Assembly (NCBI RefSeq): GCF_001190745.1
Contig: NZ_CP012196.1
Span: 1,240,001-1,304,000, forward strand
Origin: Campylobacter gracilis
GTDB lineage: Bacteria > Campylobacterota > Campylobacteria > Campylobacterales > Campylobacteraceae
DNA length: 64,000 nucleotides
Direction of reading: 5' to 3'
Shown: positions 25,390 to 34,761 of the stretch, one piece after another
Layout: each line of letters starts with the position of its first letter
How positions within the stretch are numbered: the stretch's first letter is position 1
The notes under the pieces: generated by a model
The model's input: only the letters and a program-made list of their open reading frames with translations
Told to the model about the DNA's origin: nothing
Database searches by the model: none
Made by a program: the position numbers and the translations under genes

Positions 25390-26781
25390 TTACTTGCCGC
25401 TTAGATCAAATTTATACGCAGCCTGCAACCATATCTCGTTCTCGTCGAACTTTCTATTTACGCCGCTAGCGTAGTGGTCGCTCCTCTCAAGCGCAGTATA
25501 AGTTACGCCCAAGCTTAGCCCCTTCACGGCCTTAGGAGCGTAGTTTGCCGTTACCGCCCAGCCCTCTATGTCCATGCTGGTGCCGACTCTTTGGCCCGCA
25601 GCCCCGCTAGCATTGATATTATTAGTGCCGCCTACTCTGTCTTGATCGCCTTTTACGTAGTGTAGCGCGGTTTTGAAGCCATCTAGGCCAATAGCGCCGA
25701 AATTGTAATCAAGCACGATCTTATGCGTATCCATACCCGCGTATCCCGTGAATACGAACGGACCTCTAATAGGCAGAGCGGTGTATGATCCAGGGCCGTT
25801 GCCGACGCCCAAAATAACGGCATCGTCGTCGCTAACGGTCGTATAGGCATACGATAGACCGAATCCGAAAAACTCGCTAACCGAGACTCTTGCGCCGAAC
25901 ATATCGCCATCAAGCCTTCTTGGCTCCAGCCCTCCGTCCACGCGCGAGCCTTTGTAGTTAAGATCAAATCCTAGCTTTAAAATCTCGCCTACCGGCACTT
26001 TTACGTTCGCCTCGGCAAGATACAGGCTAACGTCGCCTTCCTTTAATGCGTTAGCGGGCTTTACGTCCGTTACCGCTGCGTAAGCGCCGGTTAAAGTAGT
26101 ATAAGGCAAGGATTTGTTTTGAACGTATGCGGAGAAAATATTTTCAAATTTTACGGCGACCGGACCGGTCATATTACCCAGAATCACCCTATCTTTAAAT
26201 AAAGGAGCCTTTCCTTCGCCAGCCGGAGCACCCATAGCGGTTTTACTCCTTCCTTGGAATTTATAAAACCATCCGCCCCACAAGGTAGTATCGGGGATAT
26301 CTTTATTAGATATCGCCACGCCCTCGAAAGCTTCTTTAAACGCCCTCGTATAGTTGCCTGCTACCAGCGGAGTAACGACATATTGTCTACCCGCCTTTAT
26401 ATCGGTATTGCCTATGCCGTATCCCAGGTATAATTCAGATAATACCGCACCCTTGGTATACCACTCCTTATCGTAGGCGGCCTTATTGCTTGAGCCTACA
26501 TGATACGGCATCAACCAGCCTTGCCCGGTAAGCCCTATTCTAAAGCCGTAAAGAGGATCGGTAACGTATCCGAGCTCAAGACCCACGCCGAATGCCTCGT
26601 AGTCGTTATCGCCCGTAGCGGCTTCGCCTCTATTATCTACGGTTTTATTGGCGTAAGTTGTCTTTACCGTTCCGCCAAGCTTACCGTTAGTAATCGCCTC
26701 AGCTACGCTCTCCGCCGCGCTTAGCGAGGATACAACGCATGCGCAAACCGCCGCAGCTAAACTTAGTTTGATGAGTTTCAT
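25390..26781 (-). CDS. OprD-like outer-membrane porin
   Basis: 463 residues with a signal peptide (MKLIKLSLAAAVCACVVSSLSAA). The remainder is made of alternating amphipathic strands with Gly/Tyr/Trp, including YEAFGVGLELGYVTDPLYGFRIGLTGQGW and ELYLGYGIGNTDIKAGRQYVVTPL, which is the pattern of the Opr family porins of Campylobacterota. Such porins admit small anionic substrates. It is convergent with the flavoprotein operon, and its upstream region shares ATAAAGATT words with that operon's promoter, suggesting joint control. The C-terminus ends FDLSGK rather than the usual terminal aromatic residue. Confidence 0.82.
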   Translation of the reverse strand: MKLIKLSLAAAVCACVVSSLSAAESVAEAITNGKLGGTVKTTYANKTVDNRGEAATGDNDYEAFGVGLELGYVTDPLYGFRIGLTGQGWLMPYHVGSSNKAAYDKEWYTKGAVLSELYLGYGIGNTDIKAGRQYVVTPLVAGNYTRAFKEAFEGVAISNKDIPDTTLWGGWFYKFQGRSKTAMGAPAGEGKAPLFKDRVILGNMTGPVAVKFENIFSAYVQNKSLPYTTLTGAYAAVTDVKPANALKEGDVSLYLAEANVKVPVGEILKLGFDLNYKGSRVDGGLEPRRLDGDMFGARVSVSEFFGFGLSYAYTTVSDDDAVILGVGNGPGSYTALPIRGPFVFTGYAGMDTHKIVLDYNFGAIGLDGFKTALHYVKGDQDRVGGTNNINASGAAGQRVGTSMDIEGWAVTANYAPKAVKGLSLGVTYTALERSDHYASGVNRKFDENEIWLQAAYKFDLSGK

Positions 26782-27230
26782 TCGAAATCTCCTTTCATAA
26801 AGATTTACAAATATTTATAAAATGAATTATATCAAACAATCTCGCCGTTTGCGATAAAAAAGGGGCAAATTTAAAATAAAAATTACGCAACTTTATAAAG
26901 ATTAAATTAATTAGAGGTGGAATTTATAGCCCGATTTATGATTTCATGTTTTGGCGAATATTTTCGGCTCTCGCCCCAACCTCAACTCGCGGATAAAAGC
27001 GATCAATACCTCAAAATTTCTAAAACGCCAAACCGAGCCGCCGAATAAAATTTTTACCGAAATCAAAGAGTGAAATTCCGCCGCTTTTAAATTTTAAAAT
27101 TTAGAAAGCGCGGTAAAGCTTGCTAGCTAAAAATTTCTTTTTAAATTTAAAGCGCGACTACATAGATTTATACAGCCTATGCAACCGCGCGGAATTTAGG
27201 TAGCGGATCGAAGCTCTAAATTTAGATAAT
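26782..27230. other. Porin upstream region
   Basis: About 450 bp. The part nearest the porin is AT-rich and holds ATAAAGATT words at 26797 and 26895 and the palindrome CTTTATAAAG at 26891-26900. The rest is AAATTT-rich spacer. Confidence 0.6.
26797..26913 (-). promoter_or_regulatory. Candidate regulatory words upstream of the porin
   Basis: ATAAAGATTTACAAATATTT (26797) and ATAAAGATTAAATTAATTA (26895-26913) resemble ATAAAGATTTAATATAAAA at 21979 before the flavoprotein operon. AAAATTACG also occurs beside the motif in both places. Confidence 0.4.
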
Positions 27231-29072
27231 CTACAGAGCCTTTGCGATAAGCTCGTTTACGTTTTTGATAAACTCGCTCGGATTTTCCAGCTCCTGCCCC
27301 TCGCTAAGGCGCGCCAGATCGTATATTATCTCGGATACTTGCGGTAGCATTAGCTTATCGACCTGCAGCTTTTTGATGATCTCGTGATCTGCGTTGATCT
27401 CCAAAATCGGCTTTATTGGCGGCAGATTGCGGTTTCCCATCTGCTTAAGCAGCTGCTGCGTCGCAAAATCGGGATCGTTCTCGTCAAAAACAAGGCAGGA
27501 AAGCGAGCCGCTTAGACGCGATGAAATTTTAACGTCCTTGACGCGTTCGCCTAAAATTTCTTTGATCCTTGCGGCAATCTCTTTGGCTTGCGGCGTCGCG
27601 GCGTCGTCGCTCGAAGCTTCCTGCTTGATCGAAGTCGCGTTTTTAACTGGCGTCTTATCAAACTCAAAAACGCCTGGCATCACGATCGTATCGATCTCAT
27701 CGTCGCAGAGCAGCACCTCCGTGCCCTCGGTGTTAAATTTCTCGATCAGAGGCGAGCTTTTAAGCATCGCGGCGCTGTTTCCCGCGATATAATAAATCTC
27801 TTTTTGACCCTCTTTCATTTTTTCCTTATACTCGCTAAGCGTGATGAGGCCGTCTCGCAGATTTGATTTGAAAAGGCATAATTTTAAAATTTCCTCTTTG
27901 TTTGCGCCGAAACCGTAAAGCCCCTCTTTCAAAACCCTGCCGAATAATTCGTAAAATTTTATGTATTTTTCGCGATCGTTCTGCAAAAGCTTTTCTAGCT
28001 CGGATAGAATTTTTTTCACGCTCTGCTCGCGGACGTAGGCTAGAATTCGATTTTCTTGTAAAATTTCGCGACTTACGTTTAGCGGCAGATCCTCGACATC
28101 CATTATGCCGCGTACGAAGCGCAGATAGCTAGGCAGCAGCTCTTTGGCGTCGTCGGTGATGAAAACGCGCTTGACGTAGAGCTTCACGCCGCTTTGATAA
28201 TCGACGCGGTATAGATCGAAAGGCTCGCTACTCGGCACGTAAAAGAGCGTCGTGTATTCGTGCGTGCCCTCAGCCTTGGTGTGAATGTAAAATAGCGGAT
28301 CGCCGCTGTCGTGGCTGATCTGCTTGTAAAATTCATTGTAATCGCTCGGTTTTAGGCTGCTTTTCGGCAGTTGCCAAAGTGCGCTCGCGCGGTTGATCTG
28401 GACGTTTTTAACCTCGCTATGTCCCTGCTCGCCCTCTTTTTGCGCGGGAACGTATTCTTCTTTATCCATAAAGATCGGATAAGGGATGTGGTTGGAGTAT
28501 TTTTTGATAATGCCCTCGAGCCTATAGCCGTCCAAAAACTCCTCATCTTTCATATGCAGAATTATCGTCGTACCGAAGTCCTCTTTCTGCGCCTTTTCGA
28601 TCGCGTAGTTGCTCGCGTCGCTGCTCCATTTAAAAGCATCCTGCGAGAGCGGCTTGCGGCTGATCACCTCGATACGATCTGCAACCATAAACGCCGAATA
28701 AAACCCGACGCCGAACTGCCCGATAAGGTTGCTATCCTTCGCCGCATCTCCGCTAAGGCTTGCCATAAAGCCCTTCGTACCGCTGCGCGCGATGGTGCCC
28801 AGATTGCTCTCGAGCTCGGCCTCGTCCATGCCGATGCCGTTGTCGCCGATGCTTAGCGTTTTGGCTTCTTTGTCGATCTTGATATCGATGCGCGGCACAT
28901 ACGAAAGCGCCTTATATTCGTCGTTTGTAAGGCACAAATAGTTTAATTTATCCAGCGCGTCGCTTGCGTTTGAGATGAGCTCGCGCAGGAAAATCTCCTT
29001 GTTTGAATAAAGCGAATGGATCATCAAATTTAGCAGATCATTCACTTCGGTCTTAAATTTTTTCTTTGCCAT
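27231..29072 (-). CDS. htpG: Chaperone HtpG (Hsp90)
   Basis: 613 residues, a cytoplasmic ATP-dependent chaperone. The GHKL ATPase domain is at the N-terminus: [32 protein letters not shown] and [18 protein letters not shown]. The middle domain and C-terminal dimerisation domain follow; the length is normal. The gene is monocistronic, and its promoter region has heat-shock operators (see 29102-29166). Confidence 0.95.
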   Translation of the reverse strand: MAKKKFKTEVNDLLNLMIHSLYSNKEIFLRELISNASDALDKLNYLCLTNDEYKALSYVPRIDIKIDKEAKTLSIGDNGIGMDEAELESNLGTIARSGTKGFMASLSGDAAKDSNLIGQFGVGFYSAFMVADRIEVISRKPLSQDAFKWSSDASNYAIEKAQKEDFGTTIILHMKDEEFLDGYRLEGIIKKYSNHIPYPIFMDKEEYVPAQKEGEQGHSEVKNVQINRASALWQLPKSSLKPSDYNEFYKQISHDSGDPLFYIHTKAEGTHEYTTLFYVPSSEPFDLYRVDYQSGVKLYVKRVFITDDAKELLPSYLRFVRGIMDVEDLPLNVSREILQENRILAYVREQSVKKILSELEKLLQNDREKYIKFYELFGRVLKEGLYGFGANKEEILKLCLFKSNLRDGLITLSEYKEKMKEGQKEIYYIAGNSAAMLKSSPLIEKFNTEGTEVLLCDDEIDTIVMPGVFEFDKTPVKNATSIKQEASSDDAATPQAKEIAARIKEILGERVKDVKISSRLSGSLSCLVFDENDPDFATQQLLKQMGNRNLPPIKPILEINADHEIIKKLQVDKLMLPQVSEIIYDLARLSEGQELENPSEFIKNVNELIAKAL

Positions 29073-29101
29073 TATGCGGTCCTTTTTGAAAATTTTGGCA
29101 G

Positions 29102-29130
29102 ATTATATCATGGAGTGCTAATCTTGTCAA
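29102..29130 (-). promoter_or_regulatory. Consensus sigma-70 promoter of htpG with partial CIRCE element
   Basis: On the minus strand, TTGACA (29130-29125), a 17-bp spacer and TATAAT (29107-29102). The exact left arm of the HrcA-binding CIRCE element, TTAGCACTC, lies in the spacer (29121-29113); 9 bp further the right arm is weak (5 of 9 match). Confidence 0.8.
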
Positions 29131-29145
29131 GAGTAAATAAATAAA

Positions 29146-29166
29146 CTTGATATGAATACTATCAAG
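29146..29166 (-). promoter_or_regulatory. HAIR-like inverted repeat, candidate HspR operator
   Basis: CTTGATA-N7-TATCAAG, a perfect inverted repeat with the geometry of the HspR-bound HAIR consensus CTTGAGT-N7-ACTCAAG. It lies 16 bp upstream of the htpG -35 box. Flanking bases extend the symmetry to 10 bp per arm (29143-29169). Confidence 0.7.
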
Positions 29167-29405
29167 TTTTGTAAATTTATGCGCGTCCGAGGTATATAAA
29201 ATTTAAACCTAGCTGCAGATGATACCGGCGATAACCAATCCAAATTTTACGGCGCATCTGCACCAAATTTGCGGATTTTTCTTAGCCGTCGTTTTTTGAA
29301 AATTTCAAAATAAGATGATATAATCCGCCTTGATTCCAATGCGATTTTTATGATAAAAACGAGCGTTTGACTAAAACAAAATTTATCTAGCAAAAAGGAT
29401 TTCAT

Positions 29406-30317
29406 TTGAATAACGAAGAAATCATACAACGCATAAATGAGCTGAGAGAAAAGCGGGGCAAAAATTTAAAAAGCTCAAACGAAAATGTCTGCGAGACGGA
29501 TGCTAATGCAGATCTGAATGCGGACGCCGCCGTAAATTTGACTGAAAAATCAGGCGCAGGTTCGGCCGCAAATTTAAGCCAAAAACCGAGCCCTAAGCCC
29601 TCCGTCGCTACCGCAAGAAATAAACAATCGTTCAAAGATGCAGATCTCCGCGCTCCACGCAATAATCGCTCTACGCCGAAAATACTCCCTCTCGTCGTCG
29701 TATGTATAGTCGCGATCTTTATAGCGATAAAAGCGCCTTTTCGCACAGAAATTTTGAACAAAACCCGAATTCCTATCAATCAAGCTAACGAAGACACAAA
29801 CAAAAATCCTAAAGAAATTTCTATTCACACCAAAGACGGCACTTTAAAAATGAAAAATCCCGTAAGATTTCGCGAAGATTGCGACGGCGGAGACGGCGAT
29901 GCCTGCGCCGTACTTTCGAGCCTATTGCTACTAAATGGCGAAATTTCGCAAGAAGGCGCCAAAGATCTGCTTAAAAAAGGCTGCTACGAGCTTAACGGCG
30001 GCGAAAGCTGCACGAGACTCGCAGGCTACGAGGATAGAGATTCGCAAGAGAGTAGAAAACTGTACAAAAAAGCATGCAAGCTCGGCAATGGTGAGGGCTG
30101 CTTCATGTTCGGTTACGTCGCGTATTTTGACGACGATGACAAAGAAACGGGTACGCGATACTTTGAGCGATCGTGTGAGTTGCGATTTGCAGAGGCATGC
30201 TATTTTCTAGTGGGAATTTATTCAAATGATCCGGCAAAATCGCAAAGATATCAGGCTTTATTTGAAAAATATCAACAAGAAAACGACGATGCGATAATCA
30301 GCTTTAGGCGCAGATAA
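29406..30317 (+). CDS. Membrane-anchored Sel1-like repeat protein, cysteine-rich
   Basis: 303 residues. A polar N-terminal part (1-90), whose DNA includes AAATTT-bearing linkers, precedes one membrane helix (about 93-112). The outer part has Sel1/Hcp-like helical repeats, each with a cysteine pair (DACAVLSSLL...KKGC, ESCTRLAGY...KKAC, EGCFMFGYV...ERSC, EACYFLVGIY), as in Helicobacter cysteine-rich proteins where disulphides staple each repeat. This suggests a periplasmic binding or scaffold role; no function can be named. The start is TTG with AAGGAT upstream. Confidence 0.75.
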   Translation: MNNEEIIQRINELREKRGKNLKSSNENVCETDANADLNADAAVNLTEKSGAGSAANLSQKPSPKPSVATARNKQSFKDADLRAPRNNRSTPKILPLVVVCIVAIFIAIKAPFRTEILNKTRIPINQANEDTNKNPKEISIHTKDGTLKMKNPVRFREDCDGGDGDACAVLSSLLLLNGEISQEGAKDLLKKGCYELNGGESCTRLAGYEDRDSQESRKLYKKACKLGNGEGCFMFGYVAYFDDDDKETGTRYFERSCELRFAEACYFLVGIYSNDPAKSQRYQALFEKYQQENDDAIISFRRR

Positions 30318-30549
30318 TTTTACACTCAATGCACTTTTGCGCGCTTTGTTTGCGCGCTTAAATTTGCGCAAATCAAAAAAGCGTCCTTCGCCTGCAAGCA
30401 TGCAAATTTAAAATTTTTACTCAAACCGAAGCACCGCGTAAAATTTACGCAAACGCAAAAAGTCAAATTTAATCGGTTTAAATTTAAAGCCTCGTGCAGA
30501 AGTCGTCTCAAATTTACACACAAAGCGCGAGTATGAAAACAAAAGTGCC

Positions 30550-31563
30550 TTAAATTTTACTCATCACGTCGTCGATTATCGCTTGCGCGCCGTTTCGATC
30601 CACGAGCTCAAGCAGTCCTTTGCTCGCTCGCGCCACGTCGAAGCTCTCAATCAAGCTCAATATCCGCTCGCCGCTTGCGTCCTGCTGGCGTAAAATTTCA
30701 CAAAGTCCGCGCTCTTTAAGAAATTTCGCGTTATAAAACTGATGATCCGCCGCCGCGAACGGAAACGGCACAAATATCGCGGGCAGGCCATTTGCGCAGA
30801 GCTCCCACAGCGTGCTGGCGCCGCTGCGTCCGACGCAAAGATCGGCGCTTGCGATGAGCTCGTGCATGTTTTTGCAAAAGCCCACGAGCTGTATATCTAG
30901 GCCCTGCTGCGCGTAGGTCTGCGAGATGCGCTCAAACTCGCGCTCGCCGCACTGATGGATCACGCCGTAGCCGAGACCCAAGAGCTTGGGCGCAAGCTCC
31001 ACGGCAAGCGAGTTGATAAAGCTCGCTCCCTGCGAGCCGCCCAAAAAGATAACCCTCTTAAGTGCCGTGCGCTGCCGCGCCGTCTCGAAAAAAATATCCG
31101 CGATCGGATAAGCGAACGCGGGCTTTTCATAGGAGCTGTAAAACGCGCGCGCAAAGGGCCTCAGTAGGCGGTTGAGCCTCCCGCAAACGGCGTTCTGTTC
31201 GTGGATAAAAAACGGCACGCGAGAAAGGATTGCCGCGATGGATGCGGGCGCCGAGCTGTATCCACCCACGCTGATGAGCGCGCGGACGCCGTTTTGCTTT
31301 AAAATTTTACGCGCCACAAGCGAGAGGCGCAGGATGTTTAGCAGCGAGGCTAGCTTGGCAAGACCCTTTTTATCGACGACGCCCGAGCTTTGCAAAAAAT
31401 AGGTACGCGCAAAAAGCTCGCTATTTTCAAACCACGCGCGATCCTGCCCGCGGTTTGAGCCGATAAAGATCGCTCTGATGCCCTGCTTCGCAAGATGGGC
31501 GGCTAAATTTTTAGCGATTATCAGATGCCCGCCGGTGCCGCCGCCGCTGATTGCTATGACCAT
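30550..31563 (-). CDS. murG: UDP-N-acetylglucosamine transferase MurG
   Basis: 337 residues, a GT-B glycosyltransferase adding GlcNAc to lipid I at the inner face of the membrane. The glycine-rich GGGTGGH is at residues 7-13; the SVGGYSSAPASIA and IHEQNAVCGRLNRLL stretches and the C-terminal donor-binding GRSGASTLWEL segment are all present. It lies downstream of ftsW, about 140 bp away, a common peptidoglycan/cell-division pairing. Confidence 0.94.
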   Translation of the reverse strand: MVIAISGGGTGGHLIIAKNLAAHLAKQGIRAIFIGSNRGQDRAWFENSELFARTYFLQSSGVVDKKGLAKLASLLNILRLSLVARKILKQNGVRALISVGGYSSAPASIAAILSRVPFFIHEQNAVCGRLNRLLRPFARAFYSSYEKPAFAYPIADIFFETARQRTALKRVIFLGGSQGASFINSLAVELAPKLLGLGYGVIHQCGEREFERISQTYAQQGLDIQLVGFCKNMHELIASADLCVGRSGASTLWELCANGLPAIFVPFPFAAADHQFYNAKFLKERGLCEILRQQDASGERILSLIESFDVARASKGLLELVDRNGAQAIIDDVMSKI

Positions 31564-31701
31564 ACTTTTCCTTTAAATTTATAAAATTTCGCGCTTAAAT
31601 TTAAGCCGCGGCGTGCTTCGGCGCAGAATTTCAAACGCAAAATTCGCCTCTAAATTTACGCCTAAATTTAAATCGCACTCGTTCCAAAGCCCGCAAAAGC
31701 T

Positions 31702-32862
31702 TTAAAATTTCGCCCTTTTCGACGCCATCAAAACGAGCCCCACCGCAAACGATGCCGCGAGCAGATGGCTGCCGCCGTAGCTCAGAAACGGCACGGCGAT
31801 ACCCTTAACCGGCGAGATCGACGTAATGCCGTAGGAGTTGATAATGAACGAAAAGAAAAACATAAAGCCGATACCGAGGCAAAAGAGGAAATTTACGTTA
31901 CTCGGCGACTTGCTCGCGGTCTGAAAGATGCGAAATAGCATCGCATAAAATAGCACCACGATGAGCAAAATCCCGATAAATCCCCACTCCTCGGCGATAC
32001 CTGCGAGCACAAAGTCGGTATGCACCTCGCTCAGATATCCTAGCTTAAAGCTTCCAAGCCCGAGCCCCTGTCCGAAAAACTCGCCGTTGTTTATCGCATT
32101 GAGCGAGTGTCCGACCTGATACGGCGCGCTAGCGTCCTCTATACGCAGCCCGGCGGCTGTTTCGGGCGACATAAATGACAGCACAAAATCCTGCACGCCG
32201 CCCCACCACGAGCGCACGCGATCGACCCTGTGCGCGCTCGTGACGATAAAAACGTAAGCAAGCCCCAAAATCCCCATAAAGCTAAAGCCGATGAGCTTGA
32301 AACTCGTGCCCGCAAAAAGCGACATAAAAATCATCGTAAGCCCCAGCACCGCGACCTGTCCCAGATCGTTTTGCACGATGGCGACTAGGATCACTACAAA
32401 GCCGAAAAGCGCTACGTAAGGAAGCAGCGTCGCGATCTCGCGCCCGATGCTTTTTTTGGAGTGATCGAGCTTGCGCGAGAAGCTCCACGCCAAAAAGTAG
32501 ATGAAGCCCACCTTGAAAAATTCCACCGGCGCGAGGTTAAAAAACGGCAGTCTGATCCAGCGCGCCGCGCCGTTTACGTCGGCGACCAAAGATTTAGGTA
32601 AAAAGCCCATCGCAAGCATCAAAATCCCCATGATCGCAAAAAGCGACATGCACACCGGCGTTAGGCATTTATCGGGATCGGCGCGAGAGACGATCCACAT
32701 CACCGCGATGCACGCGATCCCTACCGCGCACTGACGATAAAAAAAATGCAGTGGTGTAGCACCCAGCAGAAGCACCGTATATGAGCTCAGCGACAGCGAA
32801 AATATCATGCCGATCGTAATGAGCGCGCAGGTGAAGTAATATAGCCATTTATCGGTTCTCAA
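31702..32862 (-). CDS. ftsW: Septal peptidoglycan polymerase FtsW (SEDS family)
   Basis: 386 residues with about ten membrane helices. SEDS features are visible: NGAARWIRLPFFNLAPVEFFK, QNDLGQVAVLG, GLGLGSFKLGYLSEVHTDFVLAGIAEEWG and a C-terminal PFLSYGGSHLLA. It is called FtsW rather than RodA because of the murG neighbour and general match. The start is TTG 32862 with GGAGAG upstream; the nearby ATG at 32867 is out of frame and stops soon. Confidence 0.9.
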   Translation of the reverse strand: MRTDKWLYYFTCALITIGMIFSLSLSSYTVLLLGATPLHFFYRQCAVGIACIAVMWIVSRADPDKCLTPVCMSLFAIMGILMLAMGFLPKSLVADVNGAARWIRLPFFNLAPVEFFKVGFIYFLAWSFSRKLDHSKKSIGREIATLLPYVALFGFVVILVAIVQNDLGQVAVLGLTMIFMSLFAGTSFKLIGFSFMGILGLAYVFIVTSAHRVDRVRSWWGGVQDFVLSFMSPETAAGLRIEDASAPYQVGHSLNAINNGEFFGQGLGLGSFKLGYLSEVHTDFVLAGIAEEWGFIGILLIVVLFYAMLFRIFQTASKSPSNVNFLFCLGIGFMFFFSFIINSYGITSISPVKGIAVPFLSYGGSHLLAASFAVGLVLMASKRAKF

Positions 32863-33162
32863 TCATCTCTCCGTTTTAAAATTTATTCGCATTTACGCGC
32901 GCCGTGCACGCTTCGTTTGCCGCGCGAGGCTCAAATCTTGAATCACGCCCGTGCTGCACGGCACCGATCGTGGCACCGCCTTTTAAAAAGCGTACGGCAC
33001 GACCACGTATTGTCTTTTGGCACGCAATGCGATCATGCATCTTTGGCGCACGGCGCACATTATTTTTCTCGCACATAGGCGGCTTTATGGCGCACACTAC
33101 GGGATAGCACGCCACAACAAGTATAATCTTGCGTTATTCCGCAAGCGCGCATTGCGTACGCT

Positions 33163-33388
33163 CTATTCTAACATATCGCGACGACTTTTGACGCACGCTG
33201 TGGATAGAGCGCTGCGAAGCGCAATCCACGCCGCTTTTTAAGTGCAAATTCTACTCTCGCGTATCGCGAAGCCTTTCGACACGCGCTACCACGCCGTAGA
33301 GCGCAACCTCCCACTATCTTTTAATACACAGGCGGGTGCATTCTACTCTGGCAGGCGTATCGCGGCGACTTTCGGCACGCGATAACAA
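33163..33388. repeat. Three decayed direct repeats, 85-92 bp apart
   Basis: ATTCTAACATATCGCGACGA (about 33165), ATTCTACTCTCGCGTATCGC (33248) and ATTCTACTCTGGCAGGCGTA (33340) each continue into CTTTYGRCRCRCGCT-like sequence. Confidence 0.5.
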
Positions 33389-33442
33389 GGTCGCAAACCT
33401 CGACTATGCAAAATCGCACACGAGTAGCGCGCGGTAACTGCA

Positions 33443-33722
33443 AAATTTTACGCCGCAACATCCATTACAAACACGCTCGCATGCCAATCGATTTTCGGTG
33501 CATGGCCAACGTAAAACGCGCCGCATCTTACAATACAGCCGCACTTTAAAATGTGATTTCGCTGCAAAACCGCGTTTGTACTGCATAGTCCGTGCGCAAT
33601 TTCGTTTTAAATTCATTCGCTGCTACGTCGCAAATTTGTTAAATTTATACGCGCAGCGACACAAATTTCGTTCCGAAATTTTACGCCGCAGAGCATTGTA
33701 AACACTCGCTCGCAAAACATAC
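33443..33722. repeat. Two decayed copies ~235 bp apart
   Basis: AAATTTTACGCCGCAACATC (about 33443) and AAATTTTACGCCGCAGAGCA (about 33677) both continue into an AACAC...GCTCGCA sequence. Confidence 0.45.
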
Positions 33723-34761
33723 CGTATGCAGCCGCACTGCGAATTATACCCACACAAAACACCGCGTGCCAAACAGCTTGTCGCGCGGCTTGCTACACAA
33801 CGGTTTTTAACGTGCAGCGCGAGCACTCGCGCTGCAAATCAGTCGCTGCGAACGACTGCGATACTCCGCTACCAACCTTCAGGCGTGGCAAACTTTTCTC
33901 ATGTACTCGCGCACGGCAAGCCAATACTCCGACAGTTTCTCTCGCTCGCGCAGTTGCAAAACGCTTAATATCGGCGCGGCGCGATTTAAAATTCAGGTCC
34001 GCTGCGGCAAATTCTAAAATTTTAAAATTTCAAAGCCAAAAAAAGGGAAATTTTAAAATCAAAATTTGCGCTGCAAGCCGCCCGTCGCCCCATACACAGC
34101 AGCTTCTGATAAAATTTCAAATTTACGTCGCGAATCACCGCAACCCATAGCCTTTGAACGAAATTTTATCCGTCGCAGATCGCCTATCGCTTACATATCG
34201 GTAACTCGGGAAGCTTTAAATTCTGCGTCACAGATGGAATTTAAATCCCGCCGAGCATTAAAATTTAAATCTCAAAACCCTTTCGCTCAAATTTTAAAAT
34301 TTTAAATCCTGCGCTTTTTTCACTGTGCTTGCGCTTTGAAATTTCACGTCGCGGTTTAAATTTGGCGCCAAGAACACAGCGCTCAATTAAACCGCGCCTT
34401 AAATTTCAATACGTCTTAAAGCGGGCGCGCCGTAAACGCAAGCTATAAAACGCGCTGTTTGTACCTGCCGAGCGCTACCTTTAAAGCGCCCCGCTATACC
34501 GAAAAAAAGCCTTGATCGCATCCGCGCAAGCTGCCACACTTTACCACAGCCGCAGGAAAACGAGTATGAGCTGCAAGGCGCGCAAATTTTAAAATTTAAA
34601 ATCCACCATGTAGATTAAAAAATTTTAAAATTCCACGGCTTCATATCCGATAAATTTTAAAATTCCACCGATGCAGACCCATCAAATTTTAAAAATTCCG
34701 GCACCGTAAGTCTAATAAATTTCAAAATTTCGCCGCTTAAATTTCATCGAAATTTTAAAGC

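Larger units (their letters stand above)
29073..29405. other. htpG upstream region
   Basis: This 333-bp gap holds the htpG promoter and its two candidate operators, described separately, and the ribosome-binding site AAGGAT (29395-29400) of the next gene on the plus strand. Confidence 0.7.
32863..34761. other. 1.9 kb gene-free region with degenerate repeats
   Basis: Between ftsW and ftsK. Short open frames exist on both strands, but their products are Arg/Cys/His-rich without family features. The left two thirds (to about 33960) has a distinct CGCG/GCAC-rich texture and decayed direct repeats (33163-33388, 33443-33722). The right third (34021-34760) is a dense field of AAATTT words, about 20 by my count. 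Confidence 0.6.

Noticed and set aside
32876-33968. Several short open frames in the ftsW-ftsK gap
   Set aside because: Products are Cys/Arg/His-rich without recognisable domains, and they overlap each other on both strands.
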